Below are positions 20,441 through 30,408 of a stretch of 58,192 nucleotides of DNA, in pieces. Made by a program: the position numbers and the translations under genes. Below the pieces are notes generated by a model that saw only the letters and a list, made by a program, of their open reading frames with translations, was not told the DNA's origin and did no database searches. Location of the stretch: contig BFEA01000003.1 of NCBI GenBank assembly GCA_003427395.1, positions 10,134,653-10,192,844 of the forward strand. The letters run 5' to 3'. Each line of letters begins with the position of its first letter. The stretch's first letter is position 1. This DNA is from Chara braunii (taxonomy: Eukaryota > Streptophyta > Charophyceae > Charales > Characeae).

Positions 20441-21190
20441 GACCAGCCCATGGGCCTGTTCTCACAGGCCTGTTGTATTCAGGGTAGTCCAGTCCAGGCC
20501 GATACCTCTGTCGGTACCAGCCAGTCCAGTCCAGTCCAGTCAGTCCGCTGGGGTATACCCCAGACAGAGTCTGTACTTGGATCATTCTGCATTCGCACAG
20601 TTTGGAGTGCGTGCGTTGGAGTCTGCGTGGGAGCTGCACTGTGCCATCTTGCTCCACCCTCATCCTCCATCTCCATTTCTATCCCAGGCGGAGCACCTCA
20701 CCCGGTGGGTCCGCCACACTGGTATCAATGGGAAATACGGCAAAACCCGACAACGGGTTTTTTGGCTGTTTTCCGGGCGTTTCTTGAGAAAAACAGTGGG
20801 AAAACGTGACGAAAGGTGCAGCAGGGAAGAAGTGACACGTGGCGAGAAAAGAGAGACGGTGACGACGACGCGTAAGCGCCAAGGCCAAGGTTGCCACACA
20901 CGCATGCGCCACATGCCCACACTACCCCCGCCCCGCTCCCGGATTAGTTATATCAAGATCCGGGATGCATGCTGCCAGGATTTGAACCTGGGCAGCTGCT
21001 GGTCATGCGCATGTGTAGCTGCTGCTATAACACACTGGCCAAAGTGTGTGTATGGCTCAATAGTGCGGCACACTGGTGTTGAAGAAGTGTTGTACCAGCT
21101 ATTTAGACCCCCCCCGCCGGCGAGCGGCGAGCAGCGGCCAGCACGACAGCAACGGCCGGGGTGCTATTTGCGCCCCCATGGGTGTTTTGT
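20441..21190. other. Unit-specific insertion with tRNA-like segment
   Basis: About 750 bases are absent from the second hammerhead unit. They contain GTCCA repeats (20518-20545), stretches reminiscent of a promoter-poor non-coding insertion, and a tRNA-derived segment at 20973-21050. No protein was recognised; ORFs of 119-207 codons here have no family features. Confidence 0.5.
20973..21050 (-). repeat. tRNA-derived SINE-like segment
   Basis: Minus strand has an A-box-like TGGCCAGTGTGTTATAGCA and a B box in CCAGGTTCAAATCCTGG (T arm, perfect 5-bp stem). The acceptor arms do not pair, so it is a tRNA relic or SINE head, not a working tRNA gene. Confidence 0.6.
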
Positions 21191-21197
21191 TGTATTG

Positions 21198-21826
21198 TGA
21201 TGGGGTATGAACGGACGGTCTGTAGAGTTTTCCATCTGGTGTGCGTGAGTGATAGTCTGCTTTGATTTTCGTCACAGGTGCCTTGAGGGCAGTGGTTGGT
21301 GCCCACCTCAGGGTATCAGTTCTCGGGCAGTCGTTAATGCTTAACCACAACCGGGGTTAAGGTGGATTATCACGTGTGTAATCGGTTAGGGGATTCTGCA
21401 GATTGTTGAGGGTTCAGCCTCCTGATGAGTCGGTGAAACTCCGACGAAACAGTTTGTCACAGCCCCTCGTTTGTGGTCCTCTTCTCCCTCTCTGCCTACG
21501 GTTTACTGGGCAGCTCTGTTGATGATATATGCCACGACTTCGCTAGCACCCTGCTACCGTTTTCTAGGTCAGGTCGACCGGCAGTGGTTGGGGCCGTTAC
21601 TACGCCGCCACGCTGTGCCTCTAGTGCCAGCGGCGTGGCGTGTCTAGAGTGTATTTTTTGGCTGTCACAGACCTTTCTTTGTTTCGTGGCTGTTTTGCTG
21701 GCTTGTGATGGGATATGAACCGACAATCTGTAGAGTTTCCCATCTGGTGTGGGTAAGTGATAGTCTGCTTTGATTTTTGTCACAAGTACCTTGAGGGCAA
21801 TGGATGGTGCCCACCTCAGGGTATAT
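21198..21826 (+). repeat. Hammerhead repeat unit 2 with flanking direct repeats
   Basis: A 120-bp block (21198-21318: GATGGGGTATGAAC, CTGTAGAGTTT, CCATCTGGTGTG, GATAGTCTGCTTTGATTTT, GGTGCCCACCTCAGGGTAT) recurs at 21706-21824, a period of about 508 bases. The full hammerhead lies between. GGTATCAG at 21308 resembles the start of a tRNA-Met primer-binding site, which would fit a retrozyme-like element, but LTR borders are not resolved. Confidence 0.75.
21398..21457 (+). ncRNA. Type III hammerhead ribozyme, complete (copy 2)
   Basis: Stem III pairs 21398-21406 with 21449-21457 (9 bp, three G-U). The cleavage nucleotide is T21407 (a GUU site). Stem I is GAGG/CCTC (21408-21411, 21418-21421) with loop GTTCAG. 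The core is CTGATGA at 21422-21428. Stem II is GTCGG/CCGAC with a 7-base loop. GAAA is at 21446-21449. Copy 1 keeps all core bases, and its stem III has C instead of T opposite G at the fourth pair, so pairing is preserved. Self-cleaving RNAs of this type occur in plant retrozymes, viroid-like RNAs and satellites. Activity is inferred. Confidence 0.88.
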
Positions 21827-21949
21827 ATATTGTCACATAACTATGAACTAAAAGAGTGCACTTTGCGAAACAAACGGCAAAAACAAAAAAAATAAAAAAC
21901 AAGACAAACATAAAGGGAAACCATTCATTTTTCTCATTCTTCTTTGAAC

Positions 21950-22060
21950 TCCCCTTTCACCGTGCCTCTCACGTACAAGGCTCGCCACGTTGATGAAGTT
22001 GAGCGCGAGCTGCCCCCATCCCCGTGTACCATAACGGTCCACTTGTACGCTGTGAGAAAG
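21950..22060 (-). pseudogene. Possible NDP-sugar epimerase/dehydratase fragment
   Basis: Minus strand reads WTVMVHGDGGSSRS, then, partly in another frame, LNFINVA and RALYVRGTVKG. The string resembles the H-G-D-G...R-S-F/Y-x-x-V-x-D-V-A-x-A segment of rhamnose synthase-like SDR enzymes. The frame breaks inside the motif. A copy is at 24570-24690. The resemblance is short and may be chance. Confidence 0.25.
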
Positions 22061-22288
22061 AAGCAGAGTGAAGAGGGATGGGATAAACACAAGGAGGAGA
22101 GCTGAAAAGCAGACAAACAAAGAACGATAAAGGGAAGTACGGTGTGTGGAGGCTCAAGAATGAGTCTGTCCTTGACGACAAAGAGGACATACATTGTAAG
22201 GATGAGGTGGATGAACACATGGAAGACCTAGCTGAGCATTCTCAGTGCAACAATCGCCACAACGGCTGGCATTGAGCATGCCCACCAT

Positions 22289-23338
22289 TCACCCTCGACA
22301 AATGGCATGTCGATTGGCGGCCAAAATGAAGGAAGAACGGTCGCCACAAAAGACCATGCATTCAGTACAACGCCTGTGGCTGCAAAATGAACATATAGTG
22401 TCTGGATGCGGAGGGTGCCTGCAGTCATGAACGGAGGGACAGTCCTGTGCACACATGGATGCAGAAACCATGTCATTGTAGTGATCATGACAGAGACAAT
22501 GGCGGCTACAACCGAGTGTAACAGTAGTTGTCGTTGTGCAAAGGAGAAGGTTGCACAGTGTTGGTACATTGTTTTGCTGCAGCATGGGGCCGAAGGAATG
22601 ATCTTCGACATAAAAAAGATTGCGGACGGTTTGTTGTGGCAAGAAAACAACATCATTCTGTAGGAAGTCAGTCACATCAGTCATGGCATGGATCATAGTG
22701 CCATTGCCCCACAGTTCCCGGTGGTCAGAGGCATGTACAATGGCCATGTAATGGCCAGGCCCGTGCACAATGCAGGCAAAGATGTGGGATGGAGGATTAA
22801 ACCACGCACTTGCTCAAGCATTGAGTAGTTCAAGTTGACCGTCCCTCATTGCTACTTGTAGCACAGCAATGGTAAAGCCTCCTTTGCTGGTATAATTACA
22901 ATCCTCTGGCTGTAGTTGAGGAAGATCAGCATCAAGCTGAAGGGCGATTGCAAGGAAGTCTGATGGTGTATAAAACGAGCGGTGGAGAATGTGAAGACAA
23001 ATATTAGTTGTCGTCAGACCACAGAGATTGGTGAGGTTCTCAGGCTGGTTTGTTGGATGCTGGCCAACAATTTGCAGATCACCCAGATGGTGTTGCCAGG
23101 CCATACCGTGTTGGGTTGTTCGCTGGTCATCACCCATGTGGTCTGCGCGCGGTGGAGCACAAATTTGTGGTTCGCCTAAACAGTGCTGGTCAGCCATTTG
23201 CAGATCCCCCATGTGGTCTACGCCTCGTGGGGTCAACTTCAATCCGGGCCGATCATGTTTGAATCCCTCAACGTAGGGCTGCATCCTGAGTAGGGACTGT
23301 CCCTGGAGTCGGGAGTGTACTCTGGGCAGGGACCACAT
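22289..23338 (-). pseudogene. Josephin-domain deubiquitinase-like ORF, one in-frame stop
   Basis: A single frame runs from Met at 23338 to 22289 with one TGA at 22816-22814. The first 100 residues are low-complexity, made of repeats of a HMGDLQ..DQH type. The domain then follows: C106 in NLCGLTTTN (candidate nucleophile), FYTPSDFLAIALQLDAD, GGFTIAVLQVAMRDGQLEL, then after the stop CIVHGPGHYMAIVH (candidate catalytic His) and ELWGNGTM. It ends VTDFLQN...NLFYVEDH. The order and spacing resemble the ataxin-3 Josephin fold, a Cys protease that trims ubiquitin chains. A second hydrophobic frame (22656-22228) is also open in both copies. The family call is by eye. Confidence 0.6.
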
Positions 23339-23340
23339 CC

Positions 23341-23819
23341 TGCCGTACAGGTGAGTCCTGAATATCTAACGCAGCTGGGTATAAAACATGGTGTTGTGGC
23401 TGCCTGCAGGCAGCTGCACTATCTGCAGGAGGCATAGGAGCGGATATTGTCATTTGAAACAAAGGAACCGCAACAACCTATGGAGGAGGCACAAAGAGAA
23501 TCGGGGCAGACAAAGAAACAGGTTGCTGATCCTCGGACAAGTGACGATGTCGTGGATGTCGTCGGCGATACACAACAAAAGGAGCAGTGGTGTTGCAAAT
23601 AGAAGACGAACTTGTCCCTAGCAACGAAGGTGGAGCAATGGGAACAATGAAAACTGGAGAGTCTGTTTGCAAGCGAGACTGTCGCGGAGATGGGGGTGGT
23701 GAGGAGGAACGTAGCCGTCTGTGGCCAAGCACAGAAAGAGATGAGAGGGGAGTAGATTGGCGAAGATTTCAGAAAAAAGGACGTGAGTGTTGGAGAGACT
23801 GTGATGTTCTTTGCACTAG
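23341..23819. other. Region between Josephin ORF and minisatellite
   Basis: Both strands are open over several hundred bases: plus 23587-24027 (acidic, then AVETA repeats) and minus 23732-23478 and 23462-23268 (Ser/Pro-rich). The minus-strand reading could be an N-terminal extension of the Josephin protein. No domain was recognised. Confidence 0.35.
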
Positions 23820-24215
23820 AACTGCAGGAGAGGAAGCTGTAGCTGTACAAACTACACCACGGGGATTTCCAGTTATGGAAACTACTATACTGAAAACTGC
23901 AGCAGTGGAAACCATAGCAGTGGAAACTGGAGCAGTGGAGACTGCAACAATGGAAACCGCTACAGTGGACACTGCAGCAGTGGAAACCGCAGCAGTAGAA
24001 ACTGCAGCAGNGAAACCGCAGCAGTAGAAACTGCAGCAGTGGAAACTGGAGCAGTGGAGACTGCAACAATGGAAACCGCTACAGTGGACACTGCAGCAGT
24101 GGAAACTGCAGGAGTGGAGACTGCAGCAGTGGAAACCGCAACAGTGGACACTGCAGCTGTGGAAACTGCAGGAGTGGAGAATGCAGCAGTGGAAACTGCG
24201 GTAGCAGCAGATGAG
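23820..24215. repeat. 15-bp minisatellite (GCAGCAGTGGAAACT type)
   Basis: About 25 imperfect tandem units of 15 bases, with one ambiguous base at 24011. Because the unit is a multiple of three and lacks stops, several frames on both strands stay open (for example AVETA on plus; VSTAA or FHCCS on minus). Larger-scale duplication within the array is visible: 23924-23990 resembles 24044-24110. Confidence 0.92.
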
Positions 24216-24464
24216 CAAGCAGGGGCATGACAAGAGCGTCGTGGGGGCGAAGAAGAAATTGGATGCTACAAGGACCATCGCAGCATGCGTCGGAACCACT
24301 GAGAAAGACGCGTCACATGCGTAGGATAGCAACATTGGCGGGAGCGCATGTAGCAGGTCCACCCCTTAGCAAGGGTTGTTGGGGAATGCCCACGCGAAAG
24401 CATGCGACGAGTAAGTGTTGTTGCCGCAGTTCGAAAGTCCTGCCAATTTTTATCTATATTGTCA

Positions 24465-25565
24465 CATAGCTATGAGCTAAAACAGCGCACTTTGCGACAA
24501 AAAGGATAAAAAAACAAAACAAGGGCACGTTGAAACATTCAATTTCTCATTCTTCTTTTAACTCCCCCTACACTGTGCCTCTCACGTACAAGGCTCGCCA
24601 CATTGATGAAGTTGATCGCGAGCCGCCCCCATCCCCGTGTGCCACAACAACCCACTTGTACGTTGTGAGAAAGAGGGAGAGTGGAGGAGGGATAAAAACA
24701 GGGAAGAGAGATGGAGAAGAGACACACAAAGACTGATAAAGGGAAAGTAAGGGAAAGTACAGAGTGCAGAGTGAAGATGAAGGCAAATGAGGATAAGAAT
24801 GAGTTTGTCCTTGACGACAGAGAGGACATACATTGTAAGGATGAGGTGGATGAACACATGGAAGACCTAGCTGAGCATTCTCAGTACAACAATTGCCACG
24901 ACGGCTGGCATTGAGTATGCCCACCATACACCCCCCGACAAATGGCATGTCGATTGCAGGCCAAAAAGAAGGAAGAACGGTCACCACAAAAGACCATGCA
25001 TTCAGTATAGCGCCCATGGCCGCAAAATGGACATAATGTCCGGATGTGGAGGGTGCCAGCAGTCAGGAACGGAGGGACAGTCCTCTGCACACATGGATGC
25101 AAAAACCATGTCATTGTAGTGATTGTGACAGAGACGCTGGCGGCAGCCGAGTGAAACAGTGTTTGTAGCCATGCAAAGGAGCAGGTCGCAGAGTGTTGGT
25201 ACATTGTCTTGCTGCAGCACGGGGCTAGGGGAATGATCTTCGACATAAAAGAGATTGCGGACGGTTTGTTGTGGCAAGAAAACAGCACCATTATGTAAGA
25301 AATCAGTGACATCAGTCATGGCATGGACCATGGTGCCGTTGTCCCACAGCTCCCAGTGGTCAGAGGCATGTACAATGGCCATATAATGGCCAGGTCCGTG
25401 CACAATGCAGGCAGAGATGTGGGATGGATGATTCGACCACTCACCTACTCGCGCATTGCGTAGTTCAAGTTGACGATCCCTCATTGTTACTTGCAGGACA
25501 GCAGTGGTAAAGCCTCCTTCCCTAGTATAATTACAATCCTCCGGCTGTAGTTGGGGTTCACCCAT
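24465..25565 (-). mobile_element. Josephin-bearing repeat, copy 2 (truncated)
   Basis: The same left terminus (TATATTGTCACATAGC at about 24462) and collinear sequence as copy 1. The right end breaks off at GGCTGTAGTTGGGG (about 25555), before the segment encoding the candidate Cys. It joins unrelated DNA there. Confidence 0.65.
25002..25565 (-). CDS. Josephin-like domain, C-terminal two thirds, open frame
   Basis: 187 codons with no internal stop. It retains GGFTTAVLQVTMRDRQLEL, then CIVHGPGHYMAIVHASDH with candidate catalytic His60 and Trp71, an Asp/Asn pair at 75-76 in ELWDNGTM, and VTDFLHN...NLFYVEDH. The His-to-Trp spacing of 11 is the same as I recall for ataxin-3 (H119/W130). The N-terminal catalytic Cys segment is missing, so this copy cannot be an active protease by itself. 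The C-terminal 75 residues are Cys/His-rich and look frame-shifted relative to the hydrophobic alternative frame (25312-24881). Confidence 0.5.
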   Translation of the reverse strand: MGEPQLQPEDCNYTREGGFTTAVLQVTMRDRQLELRNARVGEWSNHPSHISACIVHGPGHYMAIVHASDHWELWDNGTMVHAMTDVTDFLHNGAVFLPQQTVRNLFYVEDHSPSPVLQQDNVPTLCDLLLCMATNTVSLGCRQRLCHNHYNDMVFASMCAEDCPSVPDCWHPPHPDIMSILRPWALY

Positions 25566-25784
25566 TATCTTGCTCCCAATTCGCGTTGGGACAGTGTCCT
25601 AAGCAGGCACGCCTGTGGCAATTCACTGGCAGCAAGGCCATTGCTGGTACTTGCAAGTGGCCCGATTTTTTTCTGTTTTTTCAACTTCTTGTTTGCCCCT
25701 TTTTCCACATACACGACCTGATACACACATCCAATGCATTTTCTTTCGTGCTTTTACCTTTCTTGGAGTCTTTTCAAAGAATGA

Positions 25785-26660
25785 TTGCCACAGATTAAGG
25801 TTTCCTTTGGTGGTAAGAATGTACATATAGAAATCACCACCAACCAAGCCCGAGTACGCGCAGCCTTTATGGCATTCGATAGCTCAAGAAAACCTCCGTT
25901 GTCCAGGTCACCGCCAAATAGGGAGAGGCAAAAAGGGTTACCTGTCGACAGTCTAAGCGTGCCGCAATTCATTAGAAATCGAACTCTAGGGCGATCGCGG
26001 ACACCAAGTACAAAATCCAAAAGCTGTGACAAAAAGAAAAGCAAGAACTCGGCACGGAGCATTAACCCGTCGCCCACAAAAGCTATAATGTGTGGATGTG
26101 AGGAAGGGGTAAGAGAGACTCTCACCCACTGCCAACTGGAGTGTCAAAAGGCACGGCAGGTGTGGCAGATTATCAGAAAGTTATGGGCCGAGGCCTCTGC
26201 CTTTTCGAGGTGTCACTGCTGTTGGGTACAGTAGTACCGAAGTCCTGGTCGAGGTTTGAATGTAGATGCTTCCAGTTGATGTGCCAGTATGGTTTGTGGA
26301 CAATCTGGAAGAGAATCTCAGAAAACAATAGAAAGGAAGCCAATGCATACTAGACAAGCGGAGGACTCAGAAATCTCCTGCAGGTGAACATCATGGTGCA
26401 GTGGAAACGAGCAAGGGAGACGATGAAGGACAGAGTGGAAAAGGCCAAGGAAAGAAGGCAGCACTTTGAGCAGGTCTTGCAAAGGGGTAAGGTGGCAAGC
26501 ATAGAGGGTGGTAGAGAAGTTCCGGTGGTGGACAGAACTCATGAGCCGGCATCTTCACTTGGGCCCATGGAGGCAGGAGGAGACGGAGCAAATTGGTGTA
26601 AACTCAGAAACTCGGTAAATAGGTGCATTGGGCACGGGACAAGGGGCAAAATATGAGAAG
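25785..26660 (+). pseudogene. LINE remnant (C-terminal zinc-finger region)
   Basis: Plus strand 26085-26230 encodes CGCEEGVRETLTHCQLECQK followed by ARQVWQIIRKLW, the RT-associated zinc-finger signature (CxC..E..H..C then LW) found at the end of plant LINE ORF2. Downstream, LWTIWKRISENNRKEAN matches the usual follow-on motif of the LINEs at 35375-35839. Frame changes and loss of all upstream RT show it is a fragment. Confidence 0.7.
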
Positions 26661-27016
26661 GGAGCAGGAAGAGGAAGGGAGGAGCAATGCATTCGCTTAA
26701 GAAGAAGGTAGTGGGATAGGAGGAGGAAGAAAGGCAGGAATGGAGTATGGGAGGGTCAGGAGGGACTAGGAAAGAGCAAGGGTTAATCCTCCCCGGGAGG
26801 AGTGCAATCAATGCCCTCCGCCCATAGGAATAGTCTAGGAGTAACTTGGGCCAAGAGTTGAGCAACAAGGCACTGGAGTTAGGAGTAAGGGAAGAGATAG
26901 AAAGGTGATAAAGACAGCACAGGGGTGAGCCGGGGTACATCCTTGCTTTAGGGAGCTATTATACTGGAGAGCAGGGCAGACACTGAGCAGCGTACAGACA
27001 GGACCCGACTGACTAC
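26661..27016. other. TIMELESS intron, no gene seen
   Basis: GA-rich sequence with short open frames only. It ends at the donor (CACGCAG|GTAGTC, minus) of the 27195-27017 exon. Confidence 0.5.
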
Positions 27017-27195
27017 CTGCGTGGCTGCAGGTGAATGTTGAAATTTTTCATGACAACTTGCAGCGTAGACAGAACACCACTTTCAGATTGATCATAGAAG
27101 AGCTTGTACATCAGCACCTTTGCCACCCTGATCTCTCGGGCACCTTCGGCTGTTGCTTCGTCTGATGTTTTAAGCACCAAATCAAGAACATGAAT
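27017..27195 (-). CDS. TIMELESS: TIMELESS exon: LDLVLK...LFYDQ...QPR block
   Basis: 59 full codons plus two bases of a split Ser codon. It reads IHVLDLVLKTSDEATAEGAR, then a VLMYKLFYDQSESGV core, and ends NIHLQPR. This is among the best-conserved TIMELESS segments (plant forms have LDLVLK...LLYKLFYDQT..G...HKQPR). The acceptor is CTTTGACAG|ATT at 27195 and the donor CGCAG|GTAGTC at 27017. It joins in phase to 47359 upstream (…LLKNM|IHVL) and to 10369 downstream (QPR-S-HLL). It contributes to the helical-repeat body that binds TIPIN and replisome factors. Confidence 0.92.
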
Positions 27196-28337
27196 CTGTC
27201 AAAGAAAGGTAAGAAAACAATACGGACACAAACTATAAAAGCAACTCCCAAAGACAGAAATTATATGCATCCGCTATTGAACACAAAACAACTGCAACAA
27301 AGAGTCTTTTCTTTCCCCTCATCTCAGGTTTACCTTAACTTATCCATCTTCTACCGAGCACAGGAAAATTGGCTGCTGCACGCTACCTTTTCTTGCTCTG
27401 GAGGATCTTAAAGATTTGACAGCGACAACAACAACAACAACAATGTCTGGCATTTGGACTTCATCACCATTTCCATTTTCAAGACCCCTACCCTTACCTG
27501 CTAGATTGTGAACATCATAAGTGAAGTTACCAGCGACATAGTAATGATATGGTGAAAGTATCCTTAAATGAAAAGCTAAGGAAACATTCAACGACTTCTT
27601 GGAAATATACTGAAATGAAAAGCCCAAGAATAATGCAATGAGGTAGGCGGAGGGAGGGAGGGAGAAAAACCCATGACTGTAAGGATTCAAAAACAGATTA
27701 CGCGGCCTCTCAAAAGAAGCCGCAATAGATCACAATCGTAACCTTCCTTCATCACACCTAGTTCCAATCAGAGTTAAACATGACTGAGACTAAGGGTAGC
27801 AGCCAGCCTCTGAAGGCGTGAATGGCTTGATCTCTTGCAATTTATAGGCCCCACTGCCCCAGGACAGCTGAGCAGCAATTTAACAGCCGTACATTGTAGC
27901 TGACATAACTATCAATGAACAGCTTCATGAGTATTTTACTATTTTATCTATGACACACCTGGAATGTCTGTAACCCCAAAGTTACTTATCATGAGTAAGT
28001 AGGACAAATAGCGGCAAGAAGACCATCACCAAGACAATCACCGCAATCGGTATTCAGTCTTTTTTTTCAGACTGCGAGCATATACCACTCTCAAGAGTCT
28101 CAACCCCTTTCTTCATGGCGACTCCTCATCCTAGCACTTCCAGGAACAGCGTCCAAGGTAGGGTAACCCTGCAATCCCTGGCCCACACCTGCTTTAGATA
28201 GGACAAGAAGAGATGAAGACTGACACAACTCAAATTGAAGAAGAAGACGACATGAGCTTTCCTATCTGGTGCTATCAATCTTCCTCCCGACATTCCCTCG
28301 ATGCATACTGGTGAGAAACCCAATCTAAATAACATTC
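27196..28337. other. TIMELESS intron, no gene seen
   Basis: No domain or element was recognised. It contains ACA/CAA repeats at 27425-27442 and a GGGA run at 27649-27662. Open frames of 73-116 codons lack family features. Confidence 0.5.
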
Positions 28338-28440
28338 TGTAATGACCCGCCATAACACAGACTGAGAATACTGCTGATTTCTGAGTTCTGCCACTGGAAT
28401 GGATGCTTTGCTGAGATTCCCGCATTCTGCTGAGTTTTCT
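28338..28440 (+). mobile_element. Ty3 LTR fragment (first ~100 bp)
   Basis: TGTAATGACCCGCC...CTGATTTCTGAG...GCTGAGTTTTCT matches the start of the LTR at 47792. It is interrupted at 28440 by the poly(T) end of a minus-strand LINE. The LTR continues for about 12 bases at 39826 (AAGTCTGTGTG) after the LINE. Confidence 0.85.
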
Positions 28441-28720
28441 TTTTCTCTGTTTCTTTTTTTCTTTTTTTCTTTTTTTCTTTTTTTCTTTTTTTCTTCTTTA
28501 AACGGGTCCTTATGGTCCCGGCTCCATATCCATTCTGGGGAGCGTCAGTCCAGTTCCTTTCCACCGGCAAGTCAAAACCAGCACTGCACTTCACAGACTG
28601 GTGCAAACAGACAACGGAGGACAGGAAAGCGCACAACCAACCAACGGATCACATGGAAACAGACGAATAGTCACAATAGAAACACAAGACAGGAATCAAT
28701 CTCTTACTCAGATAAACCAT
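28441..28720 (-). mobile_element. LINE 3' end with A-tail (minus)
   Basis: T-rich tract 28441-28497 is the tail. The adjacent 3' UTR carries, on minus, GACTTGCCGGTGGAAAGGAA, GACGCTCCCCAGAATGGATA and CATAAGGACCCGTTTAAA, also found at 31012-31090 and 32029-32103 on plus. It is taken to be the 3' end of the minus LINE whose ORF2 is at 35375-39739. Confidence 0.7.
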
Positions 28721-30408
28721 CCGGAATACCACCGGAAAAATAGAAAACAAACTAGTATTAGAATCAGAAATTAAAATAAGACTAGCCCTACAAGACAATC
28801 TACACTGGACTTCACTAGTTCTCAATCACATCAGAGAACTCGCTCCCTTCACCTCCCCACCAAATATGACAGGCCTCTTCTGGATTTTCAACAAATTCTG
28901 GTCACTACCGAAAGGGAAACAGAGACGGTCCGACCAAACACACCAGAGGAACGTTAACGAATCCCCCCAGACTAAATCACTCTGGGAGCAAATTCTACAC
29001 ATCTGGAGAATCATCTTCCCAGAGAACAGAACTTGTCCAAAGAGAAAAGACGAAGTCCTTAGACAACCCCTATTCGGTAACCCACTGATTAGGAACGACA
29101 AAAGAGAAAGCCTCACACTCTCAAAATCAGAACCCAAATGGGAGCACTGGCTAGAAAAGGGAATATGGCAAATCAAACACATTTGGGACGAACCAAACAA
29201 AACCTGGAAAACAGAAAGAGACCTACGAGAACAACTTAAAGGAGTTCACCACCTGCAAGCTAACTTATCCGACATCATAGACTGCATCCCCCTCCACTGG
29301 CGAGGCCTACTAAAATCAAAACAAGAATGGCAAATTGGAGACTGGGCCATCAACAATGACTCCTCAATAATCCAGGAAGTCCTCGAATTCAAGAACTACA
29401 AACCCCATAACAAAGAATGGATATCCTGCGACATACACACCCTAGAAGAACCAGGAAACCCGGTGAGCTATATCAATACAAAGAGCAGAGCAGAAGGAGC
29501 ATTCAGAAACAGCAACCTCCGAAGTATCAAAATCTTAGAAGGGGAAAGAAAAAAGTCTATAAACCCCACATTAGCGTCTGCGATCTAGAGATCGATCCCA
29601 CAGAATGGACATGGAGCTCCCCCGCTGGTTCTACCCTCATCTCCAACTCCTACAAACTAATTGACTACACACCTAAACTAGGCTACCATCTTTTCACCAA
29701 ACCCATTTCAATATCCAACACAATACGCAACAGGTGGACGAAGGAGGAACCACAATTAGCCAACACCCACTTTAAACTCCCCTGGCCCNCAGTNCTATCC
29801 ACAAGACCGGTTAAGCTAGCAGGCCTAAGATGGCTAATAGCCTTTAGAGCAGTCCCAGTAAACAAATGGTTGGCCATCAGACGCAAACAAGATAACAGAT
29901 CCGAACAGGAATCCTGGTGTAAGGTATGCAACCTTGATATTCCTGAAACCCTAAACCACTGTTTCATGGATTGCCCAAAGGCAAGATCNCTCTGGGAAGC
30001 CCTAGAATCATCATGGTAAAAAATCTCGGACTCTCCCCTACTAATTAACCCCGCCACACTATTCCTCGACCTCAACCAATCACCCCCACTAAAAGGATTC
30101 GAAGCCTTCCTCGCCTCCCAAATCAAGAAAAACACCCTATGGGCCATATGGAAAAACAGATGCGACATCACCTTCGACGACAGACTCACCCCCCCCCCGA
30201 AAACCCACTAATCATTATCAGACAACTAATAGACACCGAAATTCACGCCCTATGGAAACAACAACTCAAGAACCTCCCAACTGACCCAGACAAAAAGAAT
30301 CTATTAATCCAAAAATTCTCCACCTCCAAACTAGGCAATGGGTTACTAGGCACAATTAACAACGACAGACTAATTCTAAAAAATTGGCTATCCATAACAC
30401 AAACATAA
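28714..30408 (+). pseudogene. LINE ORF2 C-terminal region
   Basis: Three successive open stretches: 28866-29588, 29417-30019 and 30139-30408. The start matches the post-RT region (…RELAPFTSPPNMTGLFWI against IRNLAPINSPPNMKGLYW in the other LINE). VLRQPLFGNPLI and IWQIKHIWDE follow, then DLEIDPTEWTW, TRPVKLAGLRWLIAFRAVPV and the zinc motif CKVCNLDIPETLNHCFMDC followed by LWEAL. ORF2 supplies endonuclease and RT for target-primed insertion, but those domains are absent here. Frameshifts and N bases are present. Confidence 0.78.

Larger units (their letters stand above)
21827..23340 (-). mobile_element. Josephin-bearing repeat, copy 1
   Basis: The left terminus ATATTGTCACATAACTATGA, then GCACTTTGCG, is shared with 24465 and (reversed) 5185-5240. 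It aligns with 24465-25565 along about 1.1 kb and then extends into the Cys-containing part of the domain. The repeat abuts the hammerhead array on its left with no spacer. The type of transposon is unknown; no transposase was recognised. Confidence 0.65.

Noticed and set aside
22228-22656. Hydrophobic minus ORF overlapping the Josephin frame, also open at 24881-25312
   Set aside because: Open in both copies, but no membrane-protein family was recognised; kept only as a note under the Josephin entry.
23820-24215. Possible CRISPR-like array
   Set aside because: Units are contiguous 15-mers without spacers, in a eukaryotic context: a minisatellite.
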